This document shows positions 32,290 to 40,675 of a stretch of DNA of 64,000 nt, piece after piece; within the stretch, counting starts at the first letter, position 1; every line of letters begins with the position of its first letter. Location: positions 1 through 64,000 of the forward strand of contig CAYQDR010000001.1 of NCBI GenBank assembly GCA_964416315.1, written 5' to 3'. Both the position numbers and the translations under genes were made by a program. Below the pieces are notes generated by a model, which was not told the DNA's origin, did no database searches, and was given only the letters and a program-made list of their open reading frames with translations. The stretch is from CAYQDR01 sp964416315. Lineage in GTDB: Bacteria > Methylomirabilota > Methylomirabilia > Rokubacteriales > DASRDR01.

Positions 32290-33290
32290 TTTCTGGCCTG
32301 CTCGATCAGAGAGCCCAGGAACTCGATCGCCCGCCGCTCCGCCCAGGAGCGGACCCGCCACGGCCATGGGCCCTCGATGAATCCCGCGTGTCCCCCGCGG
32401 GGCGGGAACTCCGTGCGGACGTGCGGGGGCAGGGTCGCCGGATCCGGCAGCGCCTCCGCGGGGACGAGGGGGTCGTCCAGCGCGTTGACGAGGAGCGTGG
32501 GGCGCCGGATCCGCGCGAGCCAGGGGCCGCTGCTCGCCCGCCGCCAGTAGTCCTCGGCGTCCGCGAAGCCGTGGAGCGGGGCGGTGACGGCGTCGTCGTA
32601 CGCGGCGAACGTGCGGGCGCGCCGGACGGCCGCCTCGTCCACGAAGCCGGGGTGGGCGCGCGCCTTCAGGAGCACCTTCTGCCGCATCGTGCGCATGAAG
32701 TTCGCCGTGTACACGGCCCGCTGGAAGCCCCGGTCCAGCACGCGCGCGCTGGCCGTGAGGTCGAACGGCACGGAGATCCCGACGGCCCCCGCGAGCTGAC
32801 CCGGCGCCGCCGCGCCCTGCTCGCCCAGCCACTTGACGAGGACGTTCCCGCCGAGCGAGACACCGACGGCGCCGAGACGGGCGTCAGGCTCGCGCTCGAG
32901 GAGACGCCGGACCACCTCGTCCAGGTCGCCCGTGTCGCCCGAGTGGTAGAAGCGCGGGAGGCGGTTCAACTCGCCGCCGCACGACCGGAAGTTCAGCGCC
33001 ACCCCGCGCCAGCCGCGCGCCACCGCCAGCCCGAGGAGCCCCGCCACGTAGTGCGAGCGCGCGGAGCCCTCGAGGCCGTGGAGGACGAGGAGGAGCGGCG
33101 CCCCGGGCGGGCCGTCGGTCCAGTCGAGGTCCACGAAGTCCCCGTCGGGCGTCGGCAGGCGCTCGCGGCGGAGCGGGAGCCCGTCCCGGCGGAAGAGCGG
33201 CCCCCACACCGTCTGGAGGTGCCCGTTCCGGCACCACCAGGCCGGCCTGTAGCGTGGGGGAGAGGGCAGGGGTGACGGGGTGGCGTCCAT
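32283..33290 (-). CDS. Alpha/beta hydrolase, YheT/ABHD-like
   Basis: A 335-residue hydrolase. The N-terminal FRPAWW-like sequence (YRPAWWCRNGHLQTVWGPLFRR) is the YheT signature. An oxyanion region LLVLHGLEGSARSHYV, nucleophile elbow GVSLGGNVLVKWLG (Ser), NALDDPLVP (Asp) and PRGGHAGFIEG (His) complete the triad. It probably hydrolyses lipid or small ester substrates. The first residues (MDATPSPLPSPP) appear to be encoded by a partial CT-rich repeat. It overlaps the preceding dehydrogenase stop by one base. Confidence 0.88.
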   Translation of the reverse strand: MDATPSPLPSPPRYRPAWWCRNGHLQTVWGPLFRRDGLPLRRERLPTPDGDFVDLDWTDGPPGAPLLLVLHGLEGSARSHYVAGLLGLAVARGWRGVALNFRSCGGELNRLPRFYHSGDTGDLDEVVRRLLEREPDARLGAVGVSLGGNVLVKWLGEQGAAAPGQLAGAVGISVPFDLTASARVLDRGFQRAVYTANFMRTMRQKVLLKARAHPGFVDEAAVRRARTFAAYDDAVTAPLHGFADAEDYWRRASSGPWLARIRRPTLLVNALDDPLVPAEALPDPATLPPHVRTEFPPRGGHAGFIEGPWPWRVRSWAERRAIEFLGSLIEQARNY

Positions 33291-34291
33291 CAGAACCACC
33301 GCGCCTTGTCCACGACGTTCCGGAGCGGCTCGCCGCGGGCGAAGCGCCCGACGTTGTCGAGGAGGACGGCGAGGTGGCGCTCGGCGACGCGTGGGGAGTA
33401 GCCCGCCACGTGGGGGGTGATGATGACGTTCTCGAGCCGCCAGAGCGGGTGATCGGCGGGGAGCGGCTCCGTCTCGAAGACGTCGAGCCCCGCGCCGGCG
33501 ATCTCGCCGGCCTGCAGCGCGGCGGTGAGGTCGGTGAGGTCCACGATCACGCCGCGGCCGATGTTGATGAGATAGGCCGTGCGCTTCATCTGACGGAGCT
33601 CGCGCCGCCGGAAGAGCTTCTCCGTCTCCGGGGTGTGCGGCGCGGTGATCACGACGAAGTCGCTCTCGCCGAGGAGGTCCGGCAGGCGGTCGAGCCGCCA
33701 GAGCGCGGCGACGCCCTCCGGCGTCGCTGGCTGGACGGGGTCCACGGCGAGGACGCGCATGCCGAAGGCGAGGCCCCGTCGGGCGACCTCCGTCCCGATC
33801 GCGCCGAGCCCGACGATGCCCAGCGTCTGGTCGGCGAGGTGGAGGTGGGCGCGGTCGATGGCGCTCACGTGCCCCGGGCCGGTGGCGAAGCCGGCCCGCT
33901 CCGCCTCCCCGCCCGCGGGCTCCCACCGGCCGGCCAGCTGGTTCCGGATGTAGCGGTGGAAGTTCCGGGCGAAGCAGATGACGTAGCCGAAGACGTGGTC
34001 GGCGATGACGTCGGAGAAGATCCCGCGCATGTTCGTCAGCACGCACGAGTGCTCGACCAGCTCGGGGAAGACGTAGTGCTCGAGGCTGATGGTCGGCGAC
34101 TGGACCCAGCGCAGCCGGCGCGCGGCGGCGAGGAGCGGCGGGGTGAGCTTCCCGAAGAAGGCGTCCGCGTCGGCGATGGCCCGGAGGGCCTCGGCCTCGT
34201 CGGCGGCGTTGAGGACGGCCATGCTGCCGGCCGCGACGCGGATCCGCTCGAGACGCTCGGGCTCGACGGGCGGGTGGATGACGAGCTTCAC
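33290..34291 (-). CDS. D-2-hydroxyacid dehydrogenase
   Basis: A 333-residue protein. The NAD motif is GIVGLGAIGTEV with Asp in VLAVDP; catalytic Arg lies in NIGRGV, Glu in FETEPLP and His in TPHVAGY. Start GTG (VKLVIHPP). Its stop overlaps the ATG of the alpha/beta hydrolase gene by one base (TGATG), so both are translated together. The C-terminal sequence resembles the dehydrogenase remnant at 30063-30265, suggesting a paralogous origin for that remnant. Confidence 0.9.
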   Translation of the reverse strand: MKLVIHPPVEPERLERIRVAAGSMAVLNAADEAEALRAIADADAFFGKLTPPLLAAARRLRWVQSPTISLEHYVFPELVEHSCVLTNMRGIFSDVIADHVFGYVICFARNFHRYIRNQLAGRWEPAGGEAERAGFATGPGHVSAIDRAHLHLADQTLGIVGLGAIGTEVARRGLAFGMRVLAVDPVQPATPEGVAALWRLDRLPDLLGESDFVVITAPHTPETEKLFRRRELRQMKRTAYLINIGRGVIVDLTDLTAALQAGEIAGAGLDVFETEPLPADHPLWRLENVIITPHVAGYSPRVAERHLAVLLDNVGRFARGEPLRNVVDKARWF

Positions 34292-34359
34292 GTCCGGGAT
34301 TCTAACAGAGAGCGGCTTCCCCTGCGCCTCCACGCGTGGGACAATGTCCCGCACTGGCA

Positions 34360-34440
34360 GACGACACCTGGCACGGAGGGCTCGACTGCACCTGCGGCCT
34401 GCACCCGAACATGAAGGGGACCGTGGAGGTGACGAAGTAG
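34360..34440 (+). pseudogene. C-terminal remnant of a cupredoxin
   Basis: The plus strand reads DDTWHGGLDCTCGLHPNMKG then TVEVTK-stop. CGLHPNMKGTVEV is the classic copper-loop ending of plastocyanin/azurin-like cupredoxins (Cys, His, Met ligands). No start or upstream strands exist. Its last codons contain the GGAGGTGA that serves as SD for the TPP enzyme beginning two bases after its stop. Confidence 0.5.
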
Positions 34441-34441
34441 C

Positions 34442-36079
34442 ATGAAGGGCGCAGCGGCCGTCGCGGAGATCCTGAAGCGCGAAGGGGTCGAGTACCTGAT
34501 CGGCTATCCCGTCAACCCCATCATCGAGGCGGCGGCCCAGGCCGACATCCGGACGATCATCGTCCGCCAGGAGCGCGTCGGGCTGCACATGGCGGACGCG
34601 CTCAGCCGCCTCTCCTCGCGGCGCCGGATCGGCGTCTTTGCCATGCAGCAGGGGCCCGGGGCCGAGAACGCCTTCGGCGGCGTCGCGCAGGCGTACGCGG
34701 ACTCCGTCCCGATCGTGGTCCTGCCGGCCGGCTACCCGCGCCGCCTCACGAACATCCCGCCGAACTTCAACTCGTTCGTCAACTACCGCCACATCACGAA
34801 GTGGGCGGAGCAGGTCACGCTCGCCGACGCGATCCCGGACGCCCTCCGGCGCGCCTTCACGCAGGTCCGGAACGGCCGGCCCCGCCCCGTGCTCGTCGAG
34901 ATCCCGACCGACGTCCTCGCGGAGGAGGTGCCCGAACCGCTCGCCCATCGGCCCACCGTGACGACGCGGACGGGGCCCGATCCGCGGGCGGTGGCGGAAG
35001 CCGCGCGGGTCCTCGTCGAGGCGCAGCGGCCGGTCATCTACGCGGGGCAGGGGGTCCACTACGCCCGGGCGTGGCAGCCGCTCCGCGAGCTGGCCGAGTT
35101 GCTCGAGGCGCCCGTCACGACGAGCCTCCAGGGGAAGAGCGCGTTTCCCGAGACCCACCCGCTGTCGCTCGGCTCCGGCGGGCGCTCGATTCCGAAGCCG
35201 GTCCACCACTTTCTCCAGCAGGCCGACGTGATCTTCGGCGTGGGCTGCAGCTTCTCGACGAGCAACTACGCGGTGCCGATGCCGAAGGGGAAGGTGATCG
35301 TCCACGCCACGCTGGACGCCGCCGATCTCGCCAAGGACGTCCCCGTGGATCACGCCCTCGTCGGCGACGCCGACCTCGTGCTGGAGGCGCTCGTCGCGGA
35401 GGTCCGCGACCGCCTTCGCGGCCGGCCGCGCGACCGGGTCGACGCGGTAACCCGCGAGATCAAGGCGGTCAAGGCGGAGTGGCTCCAGCAGTGGATGCCG
35501 AAGCTCACCTCCGACGAGGTCCCGCTGTCGCCGTACCGGGTGATCTGGGACCTCCTCCACACGGTGGACGTCGCCCACACGGTCATCACCCACGACGCCG
35601 GGAGCCCCCGCGACCAGCTCTCCCCGTTCTGGGAGACGACTGCCCCGCTCACCTACATCGGGTGGGGGAAGACGACGCAGCTCGGCTACGGCCTCGGGCT
35701 CGCCATGGGGGCGAAGCTCGCCGAGCCGGGGAAGCTCTGCGTCAACGTCTGGGGGGACGCGGCGATCGGCTTCACCGGGATGGACTTCGAGACGGCCGTG
35801 CGGGAGCGGATCCCGATCCTCTCCGTGCTCTTCAACAACTTCTCGATGGCGATCGAGCTGCCCATCATGAAGGTGGCCACGGAGAAGTACCGGAGCACGG
35901 ACATCTCCGGCAACTACGCGGAGATGGCCCGGGCGTTCGGCGGCTACGGGGAGCGGGTGACGGAGCCCCGGGAGATCGTCCCGGCGATCCGCCGCGCCAT
36001 CCGGAAGACGGAGGAGGGCACGCCGGCCCTCCTCGAGTTCCTCACCGCGCAGGAGATCACCTTCTCGGTCTTCCGGTGA
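34442..36079 (+). CDS. Thiamine pyrophosphate-dependent enzyme (acetolactate synthase-like)
   Basis: A 545-residue TPP enzyme of the POX/ALS superfamily. The N-terminal PYR domain has VEYLIGYPVNPIIEAAAQ and a catalytic glutamate in VRQERVGLHMADA. The C-terminal PP domain has the TPP motif GDAAIGFTGMDFETAVRERIPILSVLFNN. The central domain lacks clear FAD-binding clues. Relatives include acetolactate synthase, sulfoacetaldehyde acetyltransferase and oxalyl-CoA decarboxylase; the reaction here cannot be fixed. It is monocistronic, followed by a CT-rich repeat. Confidence 0.88.
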   Translation: MKGAAAVAEILKREGVEYLIGYPVNPIIEAAAQADIRTIIVRQERVGLHMADALSRLSSRRRIGVFAMQQGPGAENAFGGVAQAYADSVPIVVLPAGYPRRLTNIPPNFNSFVNYRHITKWAEQVTLADAIPDALRRAFTQVRNGRPRPVLVEIPTDVLAEEVPEPLAHRPTVTTRTGPDPRAVAEAARVLVEAQRPVIYAGQGVHYARAWQPLRELAELLEAPVTTSLQGKSAFPETHPLSLGSGGRSIPKPVHHFLQQADVIFGVGCSFSTSNYAVPMPKGKVIVHATLDAADLAKDVPVDHALVGDADLVLEALVAEVRDRLRGRPRDRVDAVTREIKAVKAEWLQQWMPKLTSDEVPLSPYRVIWDLLHTVDVAHTVITHDAGSPRDQLSPFWETTAPLTYIGWGKTTQLGYGLGLAMGAKLAEPGKLCVNVWGDAAIGFTGMDFETAVRERIPILSVLFNNFSMAIELPIMKVATEKYRSTDISGNYAEMARAFGGYGERVTEPREIVPAIRRAIRKTEEGTPALLEFLTAQEITFSVFR

Positions 36080-36096
36080 GCTCCCACCCTAACACT

Positions 36097-36139
36097 CCCT
36101 CTCCCCCCCAAATTGGGGGAGAGGGTGGGGGTGAGGGGG
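36097..36139. repeat. CT-rich REP-like element, copy f
   Basis: CCCTCTCCCCCCCAAATTGG then GGGAGAGGGTGGGGGTGAGGG. It follows the TPP enzyme gene and may form its terminator hairpin. Confidence 0.7.
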
Positions 36140-36291
36140 CCCATGTTCCGACCTTCCGGCCGCGCCCGCTGCGTTGCGGGCCCTCCACTTGATTGCCCCG
36201 TTCGGAAGGTTCGACTATCCTACCTGAGTGAATAGGACGGCCGGTCATACGGCACGGCGCCGTGTGTCCGGAGTACTGCTTAAGGTGCCCG

Positions 36292-36489
36292 GTGAAGGTA
36301 CGCGAAGTGATCCACTTGCTGGAGCAGGATGGCTGGGTGTCGGTGATCACGCGTGGCAGTCACCGGCAGTTCAAGCACCCGACGAAGCCCGGGCGTGTCA
36401 CGGTCAGCGGCAACTTGGGTGATGACATGCCCAAGGGCACCTTTGCATCCGTCAGGCGGCAGGCGGGCCTGAAACGAGGGAAGAGATGA
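36292..36489 (+). CDS. hicA: HicA-type mRNA interferase toxin
   Basis: A 65-residue dsRBD-like toxin that cleaves mRNA. Pattern: VKVREVIHLLEQDGWVSV, then TRGSHRQFKHP with the catalytic His in GSH, then GRVTVSGN and LGDDMPKGTFASVRRQAGL. It starts at GTG 36292, which matches family length; an upstream open frame to 36262 adds unrelated residues. Its stop overlaps the hicB ATG (ATGA). It opens a short lower-GC island. Confidence 0.88.
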   Translation: MKVREVIHLLEQDGWVSVITRGSHRQFKHPTKPGRVTVSGNLGDDMPKGTFASVRRQAGLKRGKR

Positions 36490-36749
36490 AGAAGCTTCGC
36501 TATCTTGTCCGCATCAACAAGGATCCTCACAGCGATTGGGGGGCGTCGGTCCCCGACCTTCCAGGCTGTGTGGCGACGGGCAAGACCATTGACGCGGCAC
36601 TTCGACGCATCCAAGTGGCGATCGAGCTTCATCTCCGAGGCATGAAGGCGGACGGGCTACGACCTCCCCGGCCGCGTCAACGGACGGTGGCGCCCCGCCG
36701 CACATCCCGTCAAATCGACTTTTACGCGACCGTCGAGGTGGCAGCCTGA
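36486..36749 (+). CDS. hicB: HicB-type antitoxin
   Basis: An 87-residue antitoxin with the RNase-H-like partial fold: YLVRINKDPHSDWGASVPDLPGCVATGKTIDAALRRIQVAIELHL. The C-terminal tail (RTSRQIDFYATVEVAA) replaces the HTH or RHH found in longer HicB proteins. It neutralises the overlapping HicA and presumably represses the pair. Confidence 0.88.
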   Translation: MKKLRYLVRINKDPHSDWGASVPDLPGCVATGKTIDAALRRIQVAIELHLRGMKADGLRPPRPRQRTVAPRRTSRQIDFYATVEVAA

Positions 36750-36832
36750 GGGCTCAGGCGGCAGGTAGGCGCTCGCCTGACGACGGGGCGCGCCCGCTGA
36801 GACCGGTCACCCTTTCGGGAAAGGAATGATCT

Positions 36833-37345
36833 GTGACGGAACCGAGGAAGCCTGTGGTGAGGAAGGGTCGTGGAAGCGGTGCATCGCCCGCGAAGCCCCG
36901 ATGCGGGTTGTGCGGCAAGGCGGCGAGGCTGACGAGGATCGAGTGCTGCGGTCAGTGGATCTGCGACGACGAGGACAAGTATGTCGTGTTTTCCTATGCG
37001 CGGAACAGTTGCCACCGGAATCATCGGCGGTTCACGCTCTGCGGGTATCACCATGCCGAGGGCCATCGAGGGCACTGGAAGGTGTGTCGGACGTGTCGCG
37101 CGGCCTTCGAGACGGAGATCTACGTCTACTACGGGACCAACGAGTACAATTTCCAGAAGCTCGAGAATCCGCCGGCGTACGAGCCGACTAGATGTTCGCG
37201 GTGCGGGGTGGTGATCGTGCTGAGTGCGGGCGGATATTCGATGACGGGCGACGGGTACCGGTGTGAGGACTGCACGGCCGCCGAGTTGTGGGGTCGATCC
37301 GGCGCGAGCAGGCGCCCCGCCCGAGGGGGCAAGGCGCGGGGCTGA
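36833..37345 (+). CDS. Cysteine-rich, multi-zinc-ribbon-like hypothetical protein
   Basis: A 170-residue protein with at least four Cys pairs and several His: CGLCG, ECCGQWIC, NSCHRNHRRFTLCGYHH, CRTC, CSRCG and CEDC. The spacing suggests three or four zinc knuckles. The middle is aromatic (YVYYGTNEYNFQKLENPP). Start GTG after GGAAAGG. It lies 83 bases after hicB in lower-GC DNA and before a DUF1841 gene. I do not recognise the family. It might bind nucleic acid or act in a mobile or defence context, but that is inference. Confidence 0.65.
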   Translation: MTEPRKPVVRKGRGSGASPAKPRCGLCGKAARLTRIECCGQWICDDEDKYVVFSYARNSCHRNHRRFTLCGYHHAEGHRGHWKVCRTCRAAFETEIYVYYGTNEYNFQKLENPPAYEPTRCSRCGVVIVLSAGGYSMTGDGYRCEDCTAAELWGRSGASRRPARGGKARG

Positions 37346-37375
37346 GCCGCGCTCACGCAACCGGGGCCGCCCCAG

Positions 37376-37753
37376 ATGAAGCGATACGATCCCGAGAGGG
37401 CGCCGGATCGGGAGAAGTGGCTCGCACTGGACGAGCAGGAACGGGTCGCTCTCGTCGCAGCTCATCACCGGCGGGCGAGGGTGAGACTCCCGAACCTGCG
37501 GCTCCACGCGGCGATTCATGCCGTCGTGGAGAACCAACTCGCGGAGCGGCTTACGGTGGTTCAGGAAACGTTGGAGAGGCTGATGGCAGAGGGATTGGAC
37601 CGCCACGACGCGGTCCACGCCATCGGCTCCGTGGTCGCGGAGCACCTATGGAACGCGATGAACGAGAGGCTGCGGGGCCCAGATCCTCACGAAGCGTATT
37701 TCGATCGGCTGAAGGGTCTGACCGCGGCCGCCTGGCTCGAGGGCACGCGCTAG
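37376..37753 (+). CDS. DUF1841-family protein
   Basis: A 125-residue protein. Family-like features are NLRLHAAIHAVVENQLAE in the middle and the C-terminal PDPHEAYFDRLKGLTAAAW. It has many His, Asp and Glu residues. Function is unknown in all members. It starts 30 bases after the Cys-rich gene, so the two are probably co-transcribed. A CT-rich repeat follows. Confidence 0.75.
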   Translation: MKRYDPERAPDREKWLALDEQERVALVAAHHRRARVRLPNLRLHAAIHAVVENQLAERLTVVQETLERLMAEGLDRHDAVHAIGSVVAEHLWNAMNERLRGPDPHEAYFDRLKGLTAAAWLEGTR

Positions 37754-37773
37754 CGGGCCGCGCCTGGGCGGAG

Positions 37774-37800
37774 CCCCCTCTCCCCCGGTGGGAGAGAGGG
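37774..37800. repeat. CT-rich REP-like element, copy g
   Basis: CCCCCTCTCCCCCGGTGGGA then GAGAGGG. It lies between the convergent DUF1841 and aminotransferase genes and may be a bidirectional terminator. Confidence 0.65.
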
Positions 37801-37828
37801 AAGATGTTCCGACGGGGGGAGGTGAGCC

Positions 37829-38893
37829 TCAGACCTCGACAGTCCAGCCGCGCGTGTCGGGCACCCGCGCGTACTGGATGTCCACGATCGTCTGGTAGAG
37901 GCGCTGGGTCAGCTCGCCGATCTGGCCCCGGTTGATCTGGATCCGCTCGGTCTTGTAGGCGAGCTCGCCGACCGGGGAGATGACGGCGGCCGTCCCGGTG
38001 CCCCAGGCCTCGCGGAGCGTCCCCTTCCGCGCCGCCTCGATCACCTCGTCGATCTCGACCTGGCGCTCGGAAACCTTGATCCCCCATTCGCGCAGGATGG
38101 TGAGGGTCGAGTCCCGCGTCACGCCCGGGAGGATCGTGCCCGCGAGCGGCGGCGTCACGACCTCGTCGCCGAGACGGAACATGATGTTCATCGTCCCGAC
38201 CTCGTCCACGTACTTCCGGTGGATCGCGTCGAGGTAGAGGACCTGGGTGAACCCCGCGTGGTGCGCCTCCTCGGCGGGGAGGAGGCTCGCCGCGTAGTTC
38301 CCGCCCGTCTTCGATGCCCCGACGCCGGGGATGGCGCGGATGTACTTGTCCTCGACCCGGATCTTCACGGGGTTCATGCCCTCGGCGTAGTAGGCGCCGA
38401 CGGGCGAGAGGATGACGTAGTAGATGTAGGACTTCGCCGGCCGGACGCCGAGGAACGGCTCCGTGGCGATGATCACCGGCCGGACGTAGAGCGCCGTGCC
38501 GACGCTCGAGGGGACCCACTCCCGCTCGAGCCCGACCAGCGTGACGAGGGACTGGAGGGCGAGGCCGGGGTCCATCGGCGGGATGCACAGCCGCCGCGCC
38601 GAGTTGTTGAGCCGCTCGATGTGCTTCTGCGGCCGGAACAGGCGCACCTTCTTGTCCTGCCCGCGGAAGGCCTTGAGCCCCTCGAAGATGCCCTGCGCGT
38701 AATGGAAGATGGCGGCGGCGGGCTCGAGGGTGATCGGGCCGTAGGGCTCGACCCGGGGGTCGTACCAGCCCTTCTCCTCCTGGAAGTCCGCCAGGAACAT
38801 GTGGTCGGTGAAGATCGTGCCGAACCCGAGCTCCGAGTCCTTGGGCTTCGGCTTCCTGGTGGTCGCGCGGGTGATCCGGATCGGCTCGCTCAT
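37829..38893 (-). CDS. ilvE: Branched-chain amino acid aminotransferase
   Basis: A 354-residue fold-type IV PLP enzyme (group similar to BCAT2/eukaryotic type). Signatures are GTIFTDHMFLADF, HYAQGIFEGLKAFRG, the PLP lysine region GASKTGGNYAASL, YLDAIHRKYVDEVGTMNIMF and the late GTGTAAVISPVG. It interconverts Leu/Ile/Val with their 2-oxoacids using glutamate. Start MSEPIRITR was chosen; a longer upstream frame lacks similarity. This links to the Liv importer and LeuCD elsewhere in the window. Confidence 0.93.
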   Translation of the reverse strand: MSEPIRITRATTRKPKPKDSELGFGTIFTDHMFLADFQEEKGWYDPRVEPYGPITLEPAAAIFHYAQGIFEGLKAFRGQDKKVRLFRPQKHIERLNNSARRLCIPPMDPGLALQSLVTLVGLEREWVPSSVGTALYVRPVIIATEPFLGVRPAKSYIYYVILSPVGAYYAEGMNPVKIRVEDKYIRAIPGVGASKTGGNYAASLLPAEEAHHAGFTQVLYLDAIHRKYVDEVGTMNIMFRLGDEVVTPPLAGTILPGVTRDSTLTILREWGIKVSERQVEIDEVIEAARKGTLREAWGTGTAAVISPVGELAYKTERIQINRGQIGELTQRLYQTIVDIQYARVPDTRGWTVEV

Positions 38894-38952
38894 TGTCGTC
38901 CTCACTCTGGCCTGGGGTTCTCGCGCCTCGGTGAGCCCAGAGTGTACCACGC

Positions 38953-39927
38953 TCAGCTCACGTGGGCGAAGGTGCGCTCGATGTTGGTGAGGATGCCCGT
39001 GCGCCACGGGCGGTAGCTCCCGTACCGCGAGAACGGCTGCTCGTAGCGCGGGGCGAGCTGGTCCGGGACCCGCTGCTTCACCTCGTCGAGGGTCGCGCCG
39101 GCGGCCGCCTCCCGGCGCACCGCCTCGACGAGGTCCTCGACGTAGCCGCGGAACGTCCGGAGCCAGTCCTTGCCCGCGGGCTCCCCGTGCCCCATCGCCA
39201 TCTGGGTGAAGTCGAGCTGCTCGAGGCGGGCGAGCGTCGGCCCCCAGTCCTCGGGGTAGCCGTCCCCCATGAACGGCGTCCAGCCGATCACGCAGTCGCC
39301 GGTGGCGACTACCTTCTCCCGTGGCAGGTAGACGAAGATGTCGCCTTCGGTGTGCGCGCGGCCGAAGTAGAGGAGGTGGATCTCCCGGTCCCCCTTGAAG
39401 AGCCGCATCGTGTGCTCGAAGGTCATGGTGGGGAGGGCGGGCTTGAGCGCCGAAACCTCGTCGAGGTAGGCCTCCGCCTCGCGGAGACTCGCGGCGAGCT
39501 CGGCGCGCCGGGCCGGGTCGGTGGCCGCGGCGAGGTCGGCGCGGAGCTTCGCGATCTCGGCCGGGACCGACCGGACGTGGTCCCGGATCCGCTTGAAGCC
39601 TTTCCGGACCATCGCCTCGCGGGTGACGTGGCTCGTGATGACCTCGACGTCCGGGTAGGCGGCGGGGTAGGCCTCGTTCCCGTGCCAGTGGTCCCAGTGG
39701 AAGTGGGTGTTGACGACGTAGCGCACCGGCTTCGGCGTGAGGTCCCGGAGCACCCCGAGGAGCGTCCGGGCGGCGGAGGGCTTCGAGTGGGTGTCCACGA
39801 CGATCAGCCCGTCGTCCACCTCGATGATCACGGCGTTCGAGTTGACCTTGTACGCCGGGGCGGCGACCGCGACGCGGACGCCGTCGGCGACCTCGCGGAG
39901 CTCGAACAGCGCGCGGCCCTGGGTCAT
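38953..39927 (-). CDS. Metallo-beta-lactamase-fold hydrolase
   Basis: A 324-residue MBL protein. The metal motif is THFHWDHWHGN (HxHxDH), with a later His in FGRAHTEGD and Asp in ATGDCV. The C-terminal part has MGHGEPAG. A coiled insertion (IAKLRADLAAATDPARR) lies in the middle. It resembles quinoprotein-relay or SoxH-like MBL proteins. Its ATG overlaps the OsmC stop (ATGA), so the two are coupled. The substrate is unknown. Confidence 0.87.
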   Translation of the reverse strand: MTQGRALFELREVADGVRVAVAAPAYKVNSNAVIIEVDDGLIVVDTHSKPSAARTLLGVLRDLTPKPVRYVVNTHFHWDHWHGNEAYPAAYPDVEVITSHVTREAMVRKGFKRIRDHVRSVPAEIAKLRADLAAATDPARRAELAASLREAEAYLDEVSALKPALPTMTFEHTMRLFKGDREIHLLYFGRAHTEGDIFVYLPREKVVATGDCVIGWTPFMGDGYPEDWGPTLARLEQLDFTQMAMGHGEPAGKDWLRTFRGYVEDLVEAVRREAAAGATLDEVKQRVPDQLAPRYEQPFSRYGSYRPWRTGILTNIERTFAHVS

Positions 39928-40352
39928 CGCGCGACCTCCGCCTTCCGGATCTCGTATGACGTCGTGAACTCCATGTCCTGGCGGAGCGAGTGCCAGACCG
40001 AGCAGTGCTTCTCCCGGCTCAGCGCGATCGCCCGCTCGACGCGGTCCGGCGGGACGTCGCCCGTCACGAGGAAACGCAGGTCGACCTTGACCAGGCGCCG
40101 GGGCTCCTCGGGGGCGCGCTCGGCCGTGAGGCGGGCGCGGAGGCCTTCGAGCCCGAGGCGCCCCTTGGTCAGGACGTGCACGACGTCGATCGCCATGCAA
40201 CCGGCGAGCGCGAAGGCCAGCGCCTGGACCGGCGACGGCCCCGCCGTCCGGTCGCCGTCGAGGATCATCTGGACGCCGTCCGACCTTCCGCTGAAGCGGA
40301 GCTCCCCCTGCCAATCGAGCTCGAGAGTGACCGGCGGCCGCGGTTCGTTCAT
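39924..40352 (-). CDS. OsmC-family protein
   Basis: A 142-residue OsmC/Ohr-like protein. The conserved first Cys region is PVQALAFALAGCMAID and the second is SREKHCSVWHSL. Such proteins reduce organic hydroperoxides through the Cys pair. The start is ATG. It is coupled to the downstream MBL protein by a 4-base overlap. The YhfA-like subtype is possible. Confidence 0.87.
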   Translation of the reverse strand: MNEPRPPVTLELDWQGELRFSGRSDGVQMILDGDRTAGPSPVQALAFALAGCMAIDVVHVLTKGRLGLEGLRARLTAERAPEEPRRLVKVDLRFLVTGDVPPDRVERAIALSREKHCSVWHSLRQDMEFTTSYEIRKAEVAR

Positions 40353-40364
40353 TGCGCCCTCATT

Positions 40365-40481
40365 CTACCCTCGATGATCGCGGTTCGACCCGCGAGGCTC
40401 GAGCTCGCGCAACCCCCGGTCACACTCCGGCTCGACGTGATAGGCGACGGGAACGAGGACCACGCACGTGGAGTTGTCCAT
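40365..40481 (-). pseudogene. N-terminal fragment of an unidentified protein
   Basis: ATG at 40481 opens MDNSTCVVLVPVAYHV then EPECDRGLRELEPRG and soon a stop. The segment reads like a Rossmann-type N-terminus (hydrophobic strand, then helix) cut short after about 32 residues. No longer frame continues it. The remaining bases between 40482 and 40675 show nothing I can support. Confidence 0.3.
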
Positions 40482-40675
40482 GGCTCGCGGTGCTCCGCTC
40501 GGTTGCGTCGGAGTGCTCGGTACGGCCTCCGTGCGCTCCCCGGGTCGCATGACACTACGTCGCGGGAGAGTCGCCGTCAACTCCGTGTTCGCCATCTCCC
40601 GGCGCGGCGATCGGCCCGGCGATGCACCGGAGCACCCGGGCGATGTCGCGTCCCGAACAATCTCTGTTGCGCGGC

